NCBI RefSeq assembly: GCF_026213295.1
Contig: NC_079426.1
Location: 21,978,639 to 22,042,638 of the forward strand
Length of the DNA: 64,000 nt
Direction of reading: 5' to 3'
Origin: Gadus chalcogrammus
Lineage: Eukaryota > Chordata > Actinopteri > Gadiformes > Gadidae
Positions 23,241-33,957 of the stretch are shown here, piece by piece (within the stretch, counting starts at the first letter, position 1; every line of letters starts with the position of its first letter). The notes below the pieces were generated by a model. The model saw only the letters and a program-made list of their open reading frames with translations. It made no database searches and was not told the origin of the DNA. Made by a program: the position numbers and the translations under genes.

Positions 23241-24800
23241 GATGCCCCATTAGTTGGTCCATCTCATACCAACCTGAACAACCTGAATGGAACAATGAAC
23301 AATAGTGTTTACCGTTCCATTCCAGGATTGCCAATGTAGAAAAAGGTAGGTCAGGAACAGGGTATAGCTGGAGAGGTTCTTTCTGTTGACATGGTTTTGT
23401 GCTGTCACACACAGAGCACACAGATTGCTGCATTATCAATGACTTTGCTCATGGTGGGTTTGAACTCTATGCCTCGGCTCTGCGTTTGGTCGACCCTGCA
23501 ACTGGGTGACCTCTGTGCATAATATCTGTATAGTGTATGCACACTCTGTAGCAACAGGGGGATATCTGTTTGGTGACCTTTCATGATGATTCCTTCACTC
23601 AATAATTAGCTCATCTCGGAAGGGGAAGAAAGAACTGATGGCTGATGGAAAGGACTGGTAGGCCAACCATATTTGATACGGGAGGTGAAATTCTGCAGCA
23701 TTGCATCATGTGCCGTGTGTCCCCTGAGTTCCTCCAGGCAGGGGGATGTTATGTGGCGGACCTCCATCTTGTCAAAATAGTTTTTTCTCACTTGTGACAG
23801 GTGTGTCGGCCAGGTACATGTATCTCTTTCTTCTAGATCAGGTCGTTGTTGTCTCTGCAACTGTAGCATCAGACGTTGGCGTCGTGCTGTTTCTGCGGAG
23901 CTCGCCTTCTGATGACTGTGACTCAGGGTTGGTGATCAGTTTCTTCAGTCAGGCTTTCGGTACACATAGTCGTTCAATTTTGAACACGAAAACTCAAGGA
24001 GTTTTCTCTCTAGTTGTGCTCTAGTTCTGCAGTCTGTGTCAGCGTTCGTGATGAGTAGGCATTTGGTCTGTCTTCTTGCAAGCATGCTGCACCATGTCTG
24101 TGTTGCGAAGCATCGCAGGTGAATGTGACTGGTCGATGGGCGTTGCAGAATGACAAGACAGGTGGGCTTGATGAGTGTTTTTTCAAGGTGTCATCGTCCT
24201 GGTGTAACTTCAGCATGGCTTCACACTGTTTCTTGGCATTTAAGCAAAGCTCAAAGTTCACTGAAATTATAAATTATCTTTTCAAGATAATTGACCATGC
24301 CAAGGAAGTACTGGAGTGCTTTGACATCCTCAGGGGCTGGCAGTGCTAACTAACTCAACTTAGCGGTCAAGCACCAAACCATCAGGTTTACGTCGTGCTA
24401 TTCTGCATCGCGGCCTCAGACAACAATCACATGAACAATATCTGCTCCATTGAGTGCTTGAACACCTCGCTGGCTGCAGTTATTCCAAATGGCATCATGA
24501 GGCATCTAACGGCCAAAGGGTGTGCTGAAAGTTGTTAGCAGTGATGACTAACTGTCCAAGGAAATCTGCCAGGAAGAGCTCTTGGTGTCTAAAACTGAAA
24601 ACACAGTTGCATTGGACATTTGAGATGTAACCCCCACGAGTCACGACAGTACGCATAGGGCGTCAGGGACGCATTAATGCTATGTTGAGATCCCTGGGGT
24701 CAATGTAGCTTTTTGTTTGTTTCCACCATGAAGGATACCAATCCAGTTGGTATTATCCAAGTGATGGTGCCTAGGTCCTTCATCCACGTTCTTCCCCTTC
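23241..24800 (-). pseudogene. Ty3 pol remnant: RT, RNase H, integrase N-terminus
   Basis: Minus-strand pieces from 24800 downward resemble Ty3 pol in order: RT start (WISSMV-like segment and a decayed IDPRDLN region near 24690), a TFSTPFGR-like block near 24500, then VKALQ-FLGMVNYL near 24320. RNase H follows at 24261-24010 with FTCDASQHRHGAACLQ and AYSSRTLTQTAE. The spacer and zinc-binding part of integrase (ending in ICVLC ... CQQKEPLQLYPVPDLPFS) run to 23350. Stops and frameshifts are frequent. The upstream half of RT, protease and gag are missing, so an internal deletion removed everything between the 5' LTR and RT. Confidence 0.82.
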
Positions 24801-24808
24801 GGATACCA

Positions 24809-24955
24809 TGTTGAATATCAATGTATGGAGTGAATACTTTGTAATGAATAGTATTTATGAAAACGTAAGGCAAACTCATAGATCAATGTGACATTACGGC
24901 TCATATGCAGTAGCAAGGAGTATATATTCAAATGGCATATTGTGAATGCTCTTCA
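24809..24955 (-). repeat. 5' LTR of the Ty3-type element (short)
   Basis: Plus-strand reading TGTTGAATATCAATGTATGG to GAATGCTCTTCA aligns with 17131-17308 but lacks about 30 bp. It is followed by GGTAG, the right copy of the target duplication. Confidence 0.82.
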
Positions 24956-24960
24956 GGTAG

Positions 24961-25998
24961 TAATGTATGGGTATAGCTACTATAACAATACATGTGCATG
25001 TAAGGCGTTGGCACTGTGTCTTCAAAAATGATTCATTTATTAGCAAACCATGTATTATCCCTGAAGCATTCAGAGGCAAAGTGCACATATGCGCCAAAGA
25101 TTTCTTAAAGGAAAAAAACGTTCTTGTTGAATTGTGTTGGGAATTTATTATGATTTTTCCTTCACTGACTGTGAGTCAGCAGTATGCATATCTAACATAT
25201 CTGGCTATAATGGAATTTGGATTACATATATATTGCTTTTCTAGCCTCAGCGGCCACTCAAAGCACTTTAGAGTGAAGGTCTCCCGTTCACCTATTCCTC
25301 CTCAGTCACAAGCCAGCGGCGGATGTGGAGGTTGTCAGAAGCCCATCGGCACTAGGAGGAACAAGTTTGACAGTATGAAAATAAACATTTGGCCTATTGT
25401 GCAATATAAATAAGGGGAATATTTATTAACTTTTGTTTGAAATCAAGGAAACAGGATAGCATGCTTTCCTATTGCTGACTGGTAGATACATCTCTGTGTC
25501 TGCTCCTGGGTGTGTAGTAAGTAGATTGTGTCAACTGATAGCAGCTGACAACTGAGCTGCGTTGTCAGCTGTACTGGCCATCAGGTGTGGCTGTGGATCG
25601 TGTCTTCATTTCAGTGACAGAATACAGAACAGGCTACAACCGAGGATCCAGATGGTGTGCATCAGACAGTAAACAGTACAAAACAGAAACTTATCTTGGT
25701 TCTGTTGACGAGTTATTTTGGACGCTTTCACTGTTGGTTCACTCGGCCGCCCTTTGGATTTTGCATTACAGTGTTACATCATCACAGTGTTGGGCCGTTG
25801 ATTCTGGATGAGAAGTGTGAGAGATTTCACTGGAAGTTCTAAAAAGACACCCTTTGCTGTGGCTTCAACATGCCGACAAGCTGTTCTTCAACTGCTCAAC
25901 CTTACTACGAAACTGAACAGCCTCCGCCCATCTAGAATACACAAGGCCAAAACTGCCCCTGAGGGACGCTTTCAGGGCTCCAGTGGGTCTGTCTGTGC
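24961..25998. other. Intergenic, no gene recognised
   Basis: A 148-codon open frame at 24967-25413 has no recognisable domain. It includes a stretch at 25240-25330 (CACTCAAAGCACTTTAGAG and following) that resembles a widespread fish repeat tail. I see no exon or regulatory element I can support. Confidence 0.5.
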
Positions 25999-26441
25999 CA
26001 GGGCCGGAGTGGGACACACTTTCAGACCGGGAGTTACATGATACAGGCCCAACCCAATTGGGGGGAGCGGGTCTGGGGGCTTTTTCCCTGTGAACAATGA
26101 AACCCTGTACTTGACACAGCTGTATTGCCTCCAAACCATCAAAAACAATTGAAAAATCAACTAAAGATCCCATTTTAGTTTCTGAAAAATAACTTCAATA
26201 AAATCCCAAGAGGCCTCTGAGGTCTTCATATTATAGCATATCTTTTCCTAAATTTCTCTAAATGTTGTAATCATAACATTTGCCCAGTAATTTCATGCAA
26301 TATTACAACTTGCTCATTTACTCCTACTTGCATGTGTTTGTATGAGGGAGACAGTGAGTGAGAGGTACTAATCAGTGCGGCGGCCGGCCTCAAAACGTTA
26401 ACGGCCCACCAGGAATTCTCCTGACACTCCCTCCGCCACTG
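25999..26441. mobile_element. Short hAT-like MITE with perfect 8-bp TSD
   Basis: The ends are CAGGGCCGGAGTGGGAC (left) and GGAGGCGGTGAC-type complement CTCCCTCCGCCACTG (right). Identical 8-mers GTCTGTGC flank the unit (25991-25998 and 26442-26449). At 443 bp it has no coding capacity. TIRs beginning CAG and an 8-bp duplication are the signature of hAT elements. Confidence 0.85.
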
Positions 26442-26813
26442 GTCTGTGCTGACATCACGATGGGTAAGGGTCGGCAGACCACCGATAGCAGTTCCCTAAT
26501 GAAGGAGAGCTTCCCAAACACTGTGCTGCCCCATGAGTGTAGGTGGGCATGGATTCTGTGGGACTTTATAAGTAATCCTGACCTATGATACTAGTATAAT
26601 TGATAGCCTATATTTTATGATTTGCTATATCATTGATGAATGGCTCCACATAATGCATGTTTTTGCTACATTTCAATACATATTTGACGAATAATGCTAA
26701 ATAGTTAAGTTTGCTAAATAGTTTGTCAGGAATAAGTGCCCATCCTTTATACCGTTTATGTGTTTAGCAAGATATTCGGTGGAACTGTTTATGTTCAAAG
26801 GACGAAATTAATA

Positions 26814-27016
<203 letters not shown>

Positions 27017-27305
27017 TTGAGGGGGGGTTGAAAGGCATAAATACAAAAAGAAGATAGAGGAGTGTAGGGAGATGGAGGGATGGACAGAGGGAGATGGAGG
27101 GATAGAGATGAGTGAGGGGGGAGAGTTGATAGAGAGATGGAGTGGGAGAGAATGTCCCGTGTGAGACTCAATAAGTCAACGTGTGGAGACGAGACACGCT
27201 TGCCTCTGTACAGCCAACTGCCGTGGTTGATGTTGATAAATTTATACAGAACAGAACTCATCCTATATATATGTGTATATGTATATATATATAAATAATA
27301 TATAT

Positions 27306-27821
27306 TGTTCTGGACACCGTGTGGTTTTATGTTTGTTAAATCCCCTAGTGGCGTTCGATGATAGTGCAGCCTGCCGTAAACAGGAAGTAGCCATTTTGAA
27401 GTGTCAGTCTACATGCGGCAGTCGAGCGATGACTCCCAGCTCCACACTCTTGTGCCATCCTTCGATCTAATAGCTGTTTCACGCATTGTCTGTAAGTTAA
27501 TGTTTAAGTTGGAAGTATATTGACCTAGAAAAACCCTTTATTTCCAGCTTTTAGTGAGAATTATGTTTATTTCTCAACACGTTTATCTTACATCTACATG
27601 CACGTACATCTACATGCTATGTTATACCTCATGCTTACCCGTTAGCATCATTAGGCTTTTTGCTAGCCTCTTAATTCATGTTCATTTGTTAGCATGTTCA
27701 CTTATTGTTAGCATAGCCTCCATTTTGTGTCCTTTTCATACTTCTTCGGAACTGTAATGCCAACATTTCTTTTTATTCTTGTGTTACAGTTTTACGAGCT
27801 TCACTAAAAACTCTCAATACA
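27306..27821 (+). repeat. Probable BEL 5' LTR (end uncertain)
   Basis: The interval lies upstream of the gag start, opens with TGT and could close with ACA. No second LTR remains for comparison, so both limits are inferred from the terminal dinucleotides and the position before gag. Confidence 0.45.
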
Positions 27822-27990
27822 GAATCCCGGTCTCCTCGAGTTATTGAAGTTCTGACTGGATAGCTGGATGTTCATCTAGTGAGAACAGTACAGTAAAAAG
27901 ACAGCAATACAACAAGTTGTACACATCGGAGAGCATTCATGTGGAACATCATCCGTCTCAAAGCAGCCATTAGTCACATTTAATCTCAAG

Positions 27991-29090
27991 ATGAGTCAGA
28001 AAAGTTCCAAGACTGTCAAGGAGCGAATAGAAGCCACGCACAGTGAAGCTAACCGGGAAACCCAGTCTCTGAGTACTCATTCCAGAACAAGTACTTCATC
28101 TTCCAGTTCAAAGGCCATTCTTGCCGTCGCAAGAGCGAGAGCAAAAGCCACAGCAGCCGAAGCCAGAGCGTCCTATGCTCAACGGGAGATAGATTTAAAG
28201 GTTGAACAAGCCCGCTTAAAAGCCACCTTCGAAGCCCTTCAGGTAGAAAAAGAAAGAGACGCTGCCAATGCCGAAGCGGAAACGTTGGAAGCTGGCTTAG
28301 CTGAGAGCGAGCTAAGATCCGCAGCCAGAAAACCCATTCCTCTCTCACCTCAAAAACGCCTACAGCACACTGAGGAATATGTGAGGGAGCAGGCCCGCAT
28401 CAAGTCAACATCCCTACCCGTTGTGGACGATGTGGAAGGAGAGCTATTTCACTTACCCCAGATTACAGGCCGAAGACAAACTGGGCCTCAACACGATGGT
28501 TGTGCCGGACTTCCTGTTAAGGAAGAGCATGGGATGGACACCATGAGGAATCGGCCTTACAGTCAAGAACAAGCTCCCACTCCCTCCAGCCAAACCCCAT
28601 TTAGGGCACAGTACGACAGAACACCCACCAACCATCTCGCCAAGTGCCTAGCCCGCAATCAGCTAGTGACATCAGGCATAATCACCTTCGATGATAAACC
28701 AGAGAACTATTGGGCTTGGAAATCATCTTTCGAAAGCGCCACCGCTGGTTTAGACCTAACCGCAGGAGAAGAGCTCGACCTTCTCAGTAAATGGCTCGGC
28801 CAAGAGTCTTCGCAGCACGTTTGCAGGATCAAGGTAGTCAAACTGGCCTCGACATGGCTTGGGAGAGGCTGGAAGAGACGTACGGCTCACCCGAAGCCAT
28901 CGAGCGAGCCCTTTTCTCTAAGCTAGAGCATTTTCCATAGTTGACTAACAAAGAACCGCAAAAGCTCCGCGAACTTGGAGACCTGTTGATGGAGGTCGAA
29001 GCAGCGAGCTAGACGGCTACCTACCTGGTCTATCAAAGAGACAGCTGGTAGAAGGGCCCATGGTTACATCATTGAGTCAATCGACCAGAA
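27991..29090 (+). pseudogene. BEL gag-like region
   Basis: The open frame runs 27991-28926, and the same protein continues in another frame with stops to about 29090. Residues 1-40 are Ser/Thr-rich. Residues 40-110 form an Ala/Glu/Arg-rich helix (ARARAKATAAEARASYAQ) typical of the coiled-coil part of fish BEL gag. From residue 230 a segment FDDKPENYWAWKSSFESA resembles the start of the DUF1759 gag domain. A frameshift near 28850 separates it from the following ERLEETYGSPEAIERAL segment. No nucleocapsid zinc knuckle was found. Confidence 0.8.
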
Positions 29091-29674
29091 AATCAGTCTT
29101 CCGCTACCCACCCTTCTTGAATGTAACCAGATTCCCGACAACCGATCAGAGATTCCGACTCCCGACGCAGCGTATCACCAGGCTCCCCTGAGGAAGATCG
29201 CGAATGAGATACCACCTTTAGATCCGCAAGCAGAGATACTCTGAGAGTCCATAAAATCAGGAAAAAAATCAATGGGCCTGAGGGCCTCACAACGCTCCAT
29301 TCGCTCAGAGGTTGGACATTGGATGGGTAGTTGTCGGCGAAGTCTGCCTCGGGGGGGCTCACAAGCCATCTGAGGTGAGCACCCTCAAGACTACCATATT
29401 GGAAAATGTTCGCCCAAGCTACCTGCAGCCCTGCACCAGTCAAGTGCAGGTAAAAGAAAGATTTGAAAACAACCCTATCTATCAAGCGTTGCCAGTGGTT
29501 TCCTCAGACGATTCACTGTCAACGGCGGAGGAGGAGAACCTGGGTCAATTCATCTTTCAGCGTACTACCAGGGATCACAAACTCGCCCCCTCCATAGACG
29601 ACATGAGGTTTCTGCACATCATGGACAGCGAGGTCCATCAAAACAGCTGGGTTGCACCTTTGCCATTTAAGACT
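29090..29674 (+). pseudogene. BEL pol remnant, protease/RT N-terminal region
   Basis: Shifting frames give LPTLLECNQIPDNRSEIPTP, then IPPLDPQAEI, GWTLDG and FLHIMDSEVHQNSWVAPLPF, blocks that sit between protease and RT in BEL/Pao pol. The expected DT/SG-type protease active site was not found. It stops at TTTAAGAC (29667-29674), where the hAT-like element entered. Confidence 0.78.
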
Positions 29675-30843
29675 GGGGTTGAGCACCGAATCTCGGTTCC
29701 AGTAGGGAACCGGTTCCGACGTAAACGGTTCTAACGAGATCGAATAAGAACGCACATTTCGGTTCCTCATAACGGTGCCTGGCGTTTTTTAACGCCCCCT
29801 GCCCCGCCCCCATGGTGTTGCGGCGTCAACTTGCATTTGTGCTGGGCGCTATACCGGTTCACACTGAATAGCGGTGTATATTTTCGTTAGGATATGATTT
29901 TTTTATAGACCGCCATACCGGTGTATTTGATTACACAACGTTCGGAACGCAGCGCTGCGCGACACTGTTTCAGACGGGACACTTTTCAATGTTGCTCTAA
30001 ACATGCATGGTACGACTACGACTTTCTTTATAGGTCCAGGACCATGACTGCAAGGCGTGGTATTTCAGGCCAACTGGTAAAAGAGTGTGTCACGGCTTTC
30101 AAACATATAAACCATAAAGCCTATGGGCGCCTCGAGACTCGGGACGGACTTGTCAACGCGCTGCAGCATCGCTTACTTGATGTTGTTTTGATTGAAGATC
30201 GGTAGGTTGTAGTGGGTGAACGTGAATGAACGTGTGTGTGTGTTGCGAGCGAATGTAATTTTAAAGTAACAAACAAACAAACTCAAAGCCTATGCATGCA
30301 TCCAAAACTTTGTGTTCAAAACCAAATAAACAAATCAAAAACAGAGTCGTTATTCGCTTCAAATACTTTTTCTTTTCAAAACTTGGGAATTAATACAGCG
30401 CGGTACCGAGCGGTTGAAAACAATGTTGGCGTCTCCTGTGGCTGCCTTGCGCACATGAGTTATACTACTTAATATGACTTTGGCAGTAATGTTGCGCCAT
30501 GATGCGTGCCTGCCTGCTTTCAGCGAGTAATTAATATTATTTGTAATTATTTTTTAAAAAGATATTTATCAGTCACAGCACTCACAGCAGCCTCTTCGGG
30601 TAAGTCGAGTAATTTAATGCCAACCGTAAATCTTGCATATCAAGTAGGCTAGCAAACACCGTTGCCATTCAACTCAGTGTCCGCTGACTTTCTGCTTAAT
30701 GTGAAACTCATAACAAGTCGTGCATGTATGCAAGTGTGTGCGGTTTTGTTTTTTTAAGTACCGGTTCGAGAACCGTTTTAGCACCGGAACTGTTTGAGAG
30801 TAGGCACCGGTATCGGATAAAACCCAAACGATACCCAACCCTA
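29675..30843. mobile_element. hAT-like non-autonomous element inside BEL RT
   Basis: The ends are TGGGGTTGAGCACCGA (left) and, as reverse complement, TAGGGTTGGGTATCG (right). The unit is flanked by identical 8-mers TTTAAGAC (29667-29674 and 30844-30851). With the unit taken out, the BEL pol frame on the two sides is continuous. It contains several CCGGTTC-type subterminal repeats. A second copy of the family lies inverted at 55641-56806. The small frame at 29921-30205 is not kept intact in that copy, so it is not considered a gene. Confidence 0.88.
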
Positions 30844-31640
30844 TTTAAGACACCCAGACAAAGGCTACCAAACAACAGAGACTGTGCTTATATTCGTCTC
30901 GTCTCGCTCCGCCGGACCTTGAAGAAGCGCCCCCAGATGAAGGCACACTTCCTGGAATTCATGGAGAAACTTTTCAAGAACGAGCATTCAGAGGAAGCCC
31001 CTCCATTACAGGATGGCCAAGAAGTCTGGTATCTCCCCTCTTTTGGAGTCTACCATCCGAAGAAGCCGGAGCAGATCCGTGTCGTTTTCGACTCCAGTGC
31101 AGCCTATCAAGGGGTCTCCCTAAATGACGTGCTTCTCCGAGGACCGGACATGAACAACACTCTCATCGGTGTGCTCATGAGGTTTAGGAGAGAGCTTGTT
31201 GCTATCACTGCCGATGTCCAGCACATGTTTCACTGTTTTGTTGTGAAAGAAGACCATAGAGATTTTCTGCGCTTCCTGTGGTATCTCATCAATGACCTCG
31301 ACAGCGACATCGTGGACTACAGAATGCGCGTACACGTCTTTGGGAATAGCCCCTTCCCAGCCGTCGCCATCTACGGTCTAAGGAGGGCAGCGAGGGAAGA
31401 AGAAGATGACTTTGGCAGCGACGCAAGAAGGGTAATCGAGAGAGAGTTCTACGTCAATGACTTGCTGAAGTCATGCCCCACCGAAGCGGAGGCCATCAGT
31501 ATCCTCAAGCGAGCTCAACAAATGCTTGCAGCCTCCAACCTAAGGTTACACAAAGTGGCCTCAAACCGACAAGCCATAGTCGATGCTTTTAGCCTTGAAG
31601 ACCGGGCCAAAGACGTTCAAGATCGTGATTTCTTCACAAT
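30844..31640 (+). pseudogene. BEL reverse transcriptase
   Basis: Clear RT blocks: RLPNNRDCAY, HFLEFMEKLFKN-type start, VWYLPSFGVYHP, QIRVVFDSSA, GVSLNDVLLRGPDMNN, ITADVQHMFH (first catalytic Asp), HVFGNSPFPAVAIYGLRRAA, then FYVNDLLKS. The last should be YVDD; here the first Asp of the pair is Asn (codon AAT at 31456-31458), which would inactivate the enzyme. After about 31640 the frame is lost, and about 100 codons expected before RNase H are missing. Confidence 0.9.
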
Positions 31641-32235
31641 ATCTCAAAATTCTGCGAGTTTACACGTCTACTTCAACCAGCAATGCTCAGCTCAGGGAGC
31701 TATGCATCTTCGCAGATGCATCAGTGAAAGCAGTTTCAGCCGTGGCCTACGTCAAGGTAACCAACCACGCTGGTAACGTAGAGGTCGGCTTCGTCTTTGG
31801 AAAGGCCAGGCTCGCCCCAAAACCGGACCTTTCTATTCCTCGACTGGAACTCTGTGCCGCAGTGCTTGCCGTCGAGATAGCGGATATGATACTGGAAGAA
31901 ATGGATCTGAAGTTCGACAACGTTAAGTACTACACCGACAGTAAGGTGGTACTTGGCTACATCAATAATCGTTCCAGGAGGTTCTACGTTTACGTGAACA
32001 AAAGGGTTCAGCAAATTCACCAGTCCTCTACTCCAGAACAGTGGCAGCATGTTTCCACCGATCACAACCCAGCAGACCATTGTTCTAGATCCGTACCAGC
32101 ATCGCTTCTGGGGAGTTTCCAACATGGCTCACAGGACCAGCCTTTATTTGGAAACCATCCCTACTCGAACCAGCACCTGAAGAGACCTATGATCTGGTCA
32201 ATCCGATCTAAGACGCTGAGATACGCCCACAAGTT
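31641..32235 (+). pseudogene. BEL RNase H region
   Basis: LCIFADASVKAVSAVAYVKV (first acidic motif), PRLELCAAVLAVEIADMI, YYTDSKVVLGYINN, and HVSTDHNPADHCSR are in the order of BEL RNase H. It lies in a different frame from the RT, with a second frameshift near 32180-32236 before integrase. Confidence 0.88.
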
Positions 32236-33650
32236 GTGGTTCACATCACTAATGTCACTAAGGACATTCTGAACACGGCACGCTTCGAGCACTTCTCTGA
32301 CTTTAATACTCTCATTAAGGCAGTAGGACACCTACTTCACATTGCCCGGTCCTTCACTCAAGCTCGACAAGGAGACAACTGCCATGGGTGGGACATCTGC
32401 CGCAAGAGTCCGACAGAGGAGGAGTTGGAGAAAGCTAAGGAACTAGTTATCAAGAGTGTGCAACATGAGTGCTACTCGAAAGAGCTAACGTGCATCGAAA
32501 CATCACTCAACCTTCCTCTCTCCAGCGGTCTGCGGAAGCTGCACCCTTTCCTTGACAGCACTGGAATCCTCAGAGTTGGAGGTCGCATCACACAGGCAAA
32601 GTTAAGCACAGATGAAACCAAACCCATCATCGTTCCAGGCCGCCACCATCTGGGAACCCTCATTGTGCGTCATCACCACCAGGCCGTGAAACATCAAGGC
32701 AGGCATTTTACTGAGGGTGCCATCAGAGCGTCTGGAATATGGCTGGTTGGAGCTAAACGAAGCATCAGTGGTCTGCTCTTCAAATGTGTGACCTGCAGGA
32801 GGCTCCGTGGGAAAACAGAGCACCAACAGATGTCAGACCTGCCAGCCGAGCGACTACAGGTGGCACCACCTTTTTCCTATGTGGGAGTCGATGTTTTCGG
32901 GCCTTGGGAGGTGCTTTCCCGCCGCACCAGAGGAGGGCATGCCAACAGTCAACGTTGGGCTGTGTTGTTCTCGTGTATGTGCACACGAGCCGTGCACATC
33001 GAGATCATCGAAACTATGAGTGCGAGCAGCTTCATTAATGCACTCAGAAGGTTTTTCGCTATCAGAGGACCTGCAAAGCAACTACGCTCAGACTGCGGCA
33101 CCAACTTCGTGGGTGCCTGCCGAGAGCTGGAAATGGATGGGTCCCACTCCGACCCGCAGAGCGTGGAGAAGTATCTGGAGACGCAGAAATGTACCCGGGT
33201 ATTTAACCCACCTCACTCGTCTCATATGGGCAGTGTGTGGGAGCGGATGGTCGGAGTTTCACGTTGCATCCTGGACTCTATGCTTCTTGAAGAGAAGTCA
33301 CATTTAACTCATGAAGTCCTGACAACCCTCATGGCTGAAGTCAGCGCCATCATCAATGCAAGGCCTCTCATTCCTGTATCTTCTGATTCAGAATCTCCTG
33401 TCATCCTTTCTCCCCTGGTACTCCTGAGCCAGAAAACTGGAGCTCTTCCACCCCCACCTAGCGACTTCAAGAAAGGAGAACTTCTCAAGGAAGAGTGGAA
33501 GCGAGTCCAGAGTTTGGCAGACACATTTTGGACTAGGTGGCGCCGGGAGTATTTGAGCACCCTGCAGACCCGGCGGAAATGGGTAGACAAGAGGCCTAAC
33601 CTCAAGCAAGGAGACGTGGTCTTATCTTACGTTGTTCTTGTCTTTTGTGG
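32236..33650 (+). pseudogene. BEL integrase with C-terminal DUF5641-like region, truncated
   Basis: An open 482-codon frame (32236-33684) carries the HHCC zinc-binding segment (HHHQAVKHQG ... CVTCRRLRG) and the DDE core: VDVFGPW, RSDCGTNFVGACREL and SSHMGSVWERMVG, so all three acidic residues are present. It continues through AIINARPLIPVSSDSESP into the C-terminal WRREYLSTLQTRRKW and LKQGDVVL. The integrase reads intact, but the protein then passes into L2 sequence (from VVLVFCG onward) and ends 34 codons later. It would lack the rest of the C-terminal domain. Confidence 0.92.
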
Positions 33651-33957
33651 ATTTAAGACTTCCCCCAACTCTGAGCACCTTTAAAACAAGACTGAAGACT
33701 TTTATGTTTGCTATAGCTTTCTGCTAAATCTGAAATACATTGCAATTTCTAAAAAGTTTTTTTAACTTTGCCTTTATTTTCTATTTTAATACTAAAATGC
33801 CTTTTTCTATTTTACCCATTTCTTTGCATATGTTTTTCTTTTACTTATCTATTATTTTATTTTATTGTATGACAATGTTTATATGTGAAGCACTTTGAGT
33901 CTGCCTTGTGTATGAAAAGTGCTATATAAATAAAGTTGCCTTACCTTGCCTTGCCTT
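33651..33957 (+). mobile_element. 5'-truncated L2 LINE 3' end
   Basis: From GGATTTAAGACTTCCCCCAA this matches 10035-10344 closely: the last codons of ORF2, the stop, the 3' UTR, the AGCACTTT/AAAAGTGCT hairpin, AATAAAG and a short TTGCC/CCTTG tail. About 15 differences are spread over 300 bp. It abuts the BEL integrase, so either the L2 inserted there and the BEL 3' part was later deleted, or the two events were one. Confidence 0.93.

Larger units (their letters stand above)
17131..24955 (-). mobile_element. Ty3-type LTR retrotransposon, internally deleted, with L1 insertion
   Basis: LTR-like ends lie at 17131-17308 and 24809-24955, both TG...CA and clearly related over their length. Both sides are flanked by GGTAG (17126-17130 and 24956-24960), a 5-bp target duplication. 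Read on the minus strand, a TGGTATCCGAAG sequence follows the 5' LTR (possible primer-binding site) and AAAGAGATAGGA precedes the 3' LTR (possible polypurine tract). RT, RNase H and integrase remnants lie between; gag and protease are absent. The LTRs differ by many substitutions and indels, so the insertion is old. Confidence 0.88.
27306..33650 (+). mobile_element. BEL/Pao LTR retrotransposon, decayed, 3' end lost
   Basis: Gag-, RT-, RNase H- and integrase-like parts appear in BEL/Pao order on the plus strand. A 5' LTR probably begins TGTTCTGGACACC at 27306 and may end near 27821 (CTCTCAATACA), though that end could not be fixed without a second LTR. The 3' LTR is absent: coding sequence runs directly into an L2 tail at about 33651. 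There are several frameshifts, a deletion between RT and RNase H, and a 1.17-kb hAT-like insertion in the RT. Confidence 0.9.

Noticed and set aside
24967..25413. 148-codon frame right of the Ty3 element
   Set aside because: No family similarity seen, no splice context, and it includes repeat-like sequence.
29921..30205. 94-codon frame in the hAT-like element, with a relative at 56443-56688
   Set aside because: The two copies share DNA but the frame breaks between them, and no transposase motif is present.
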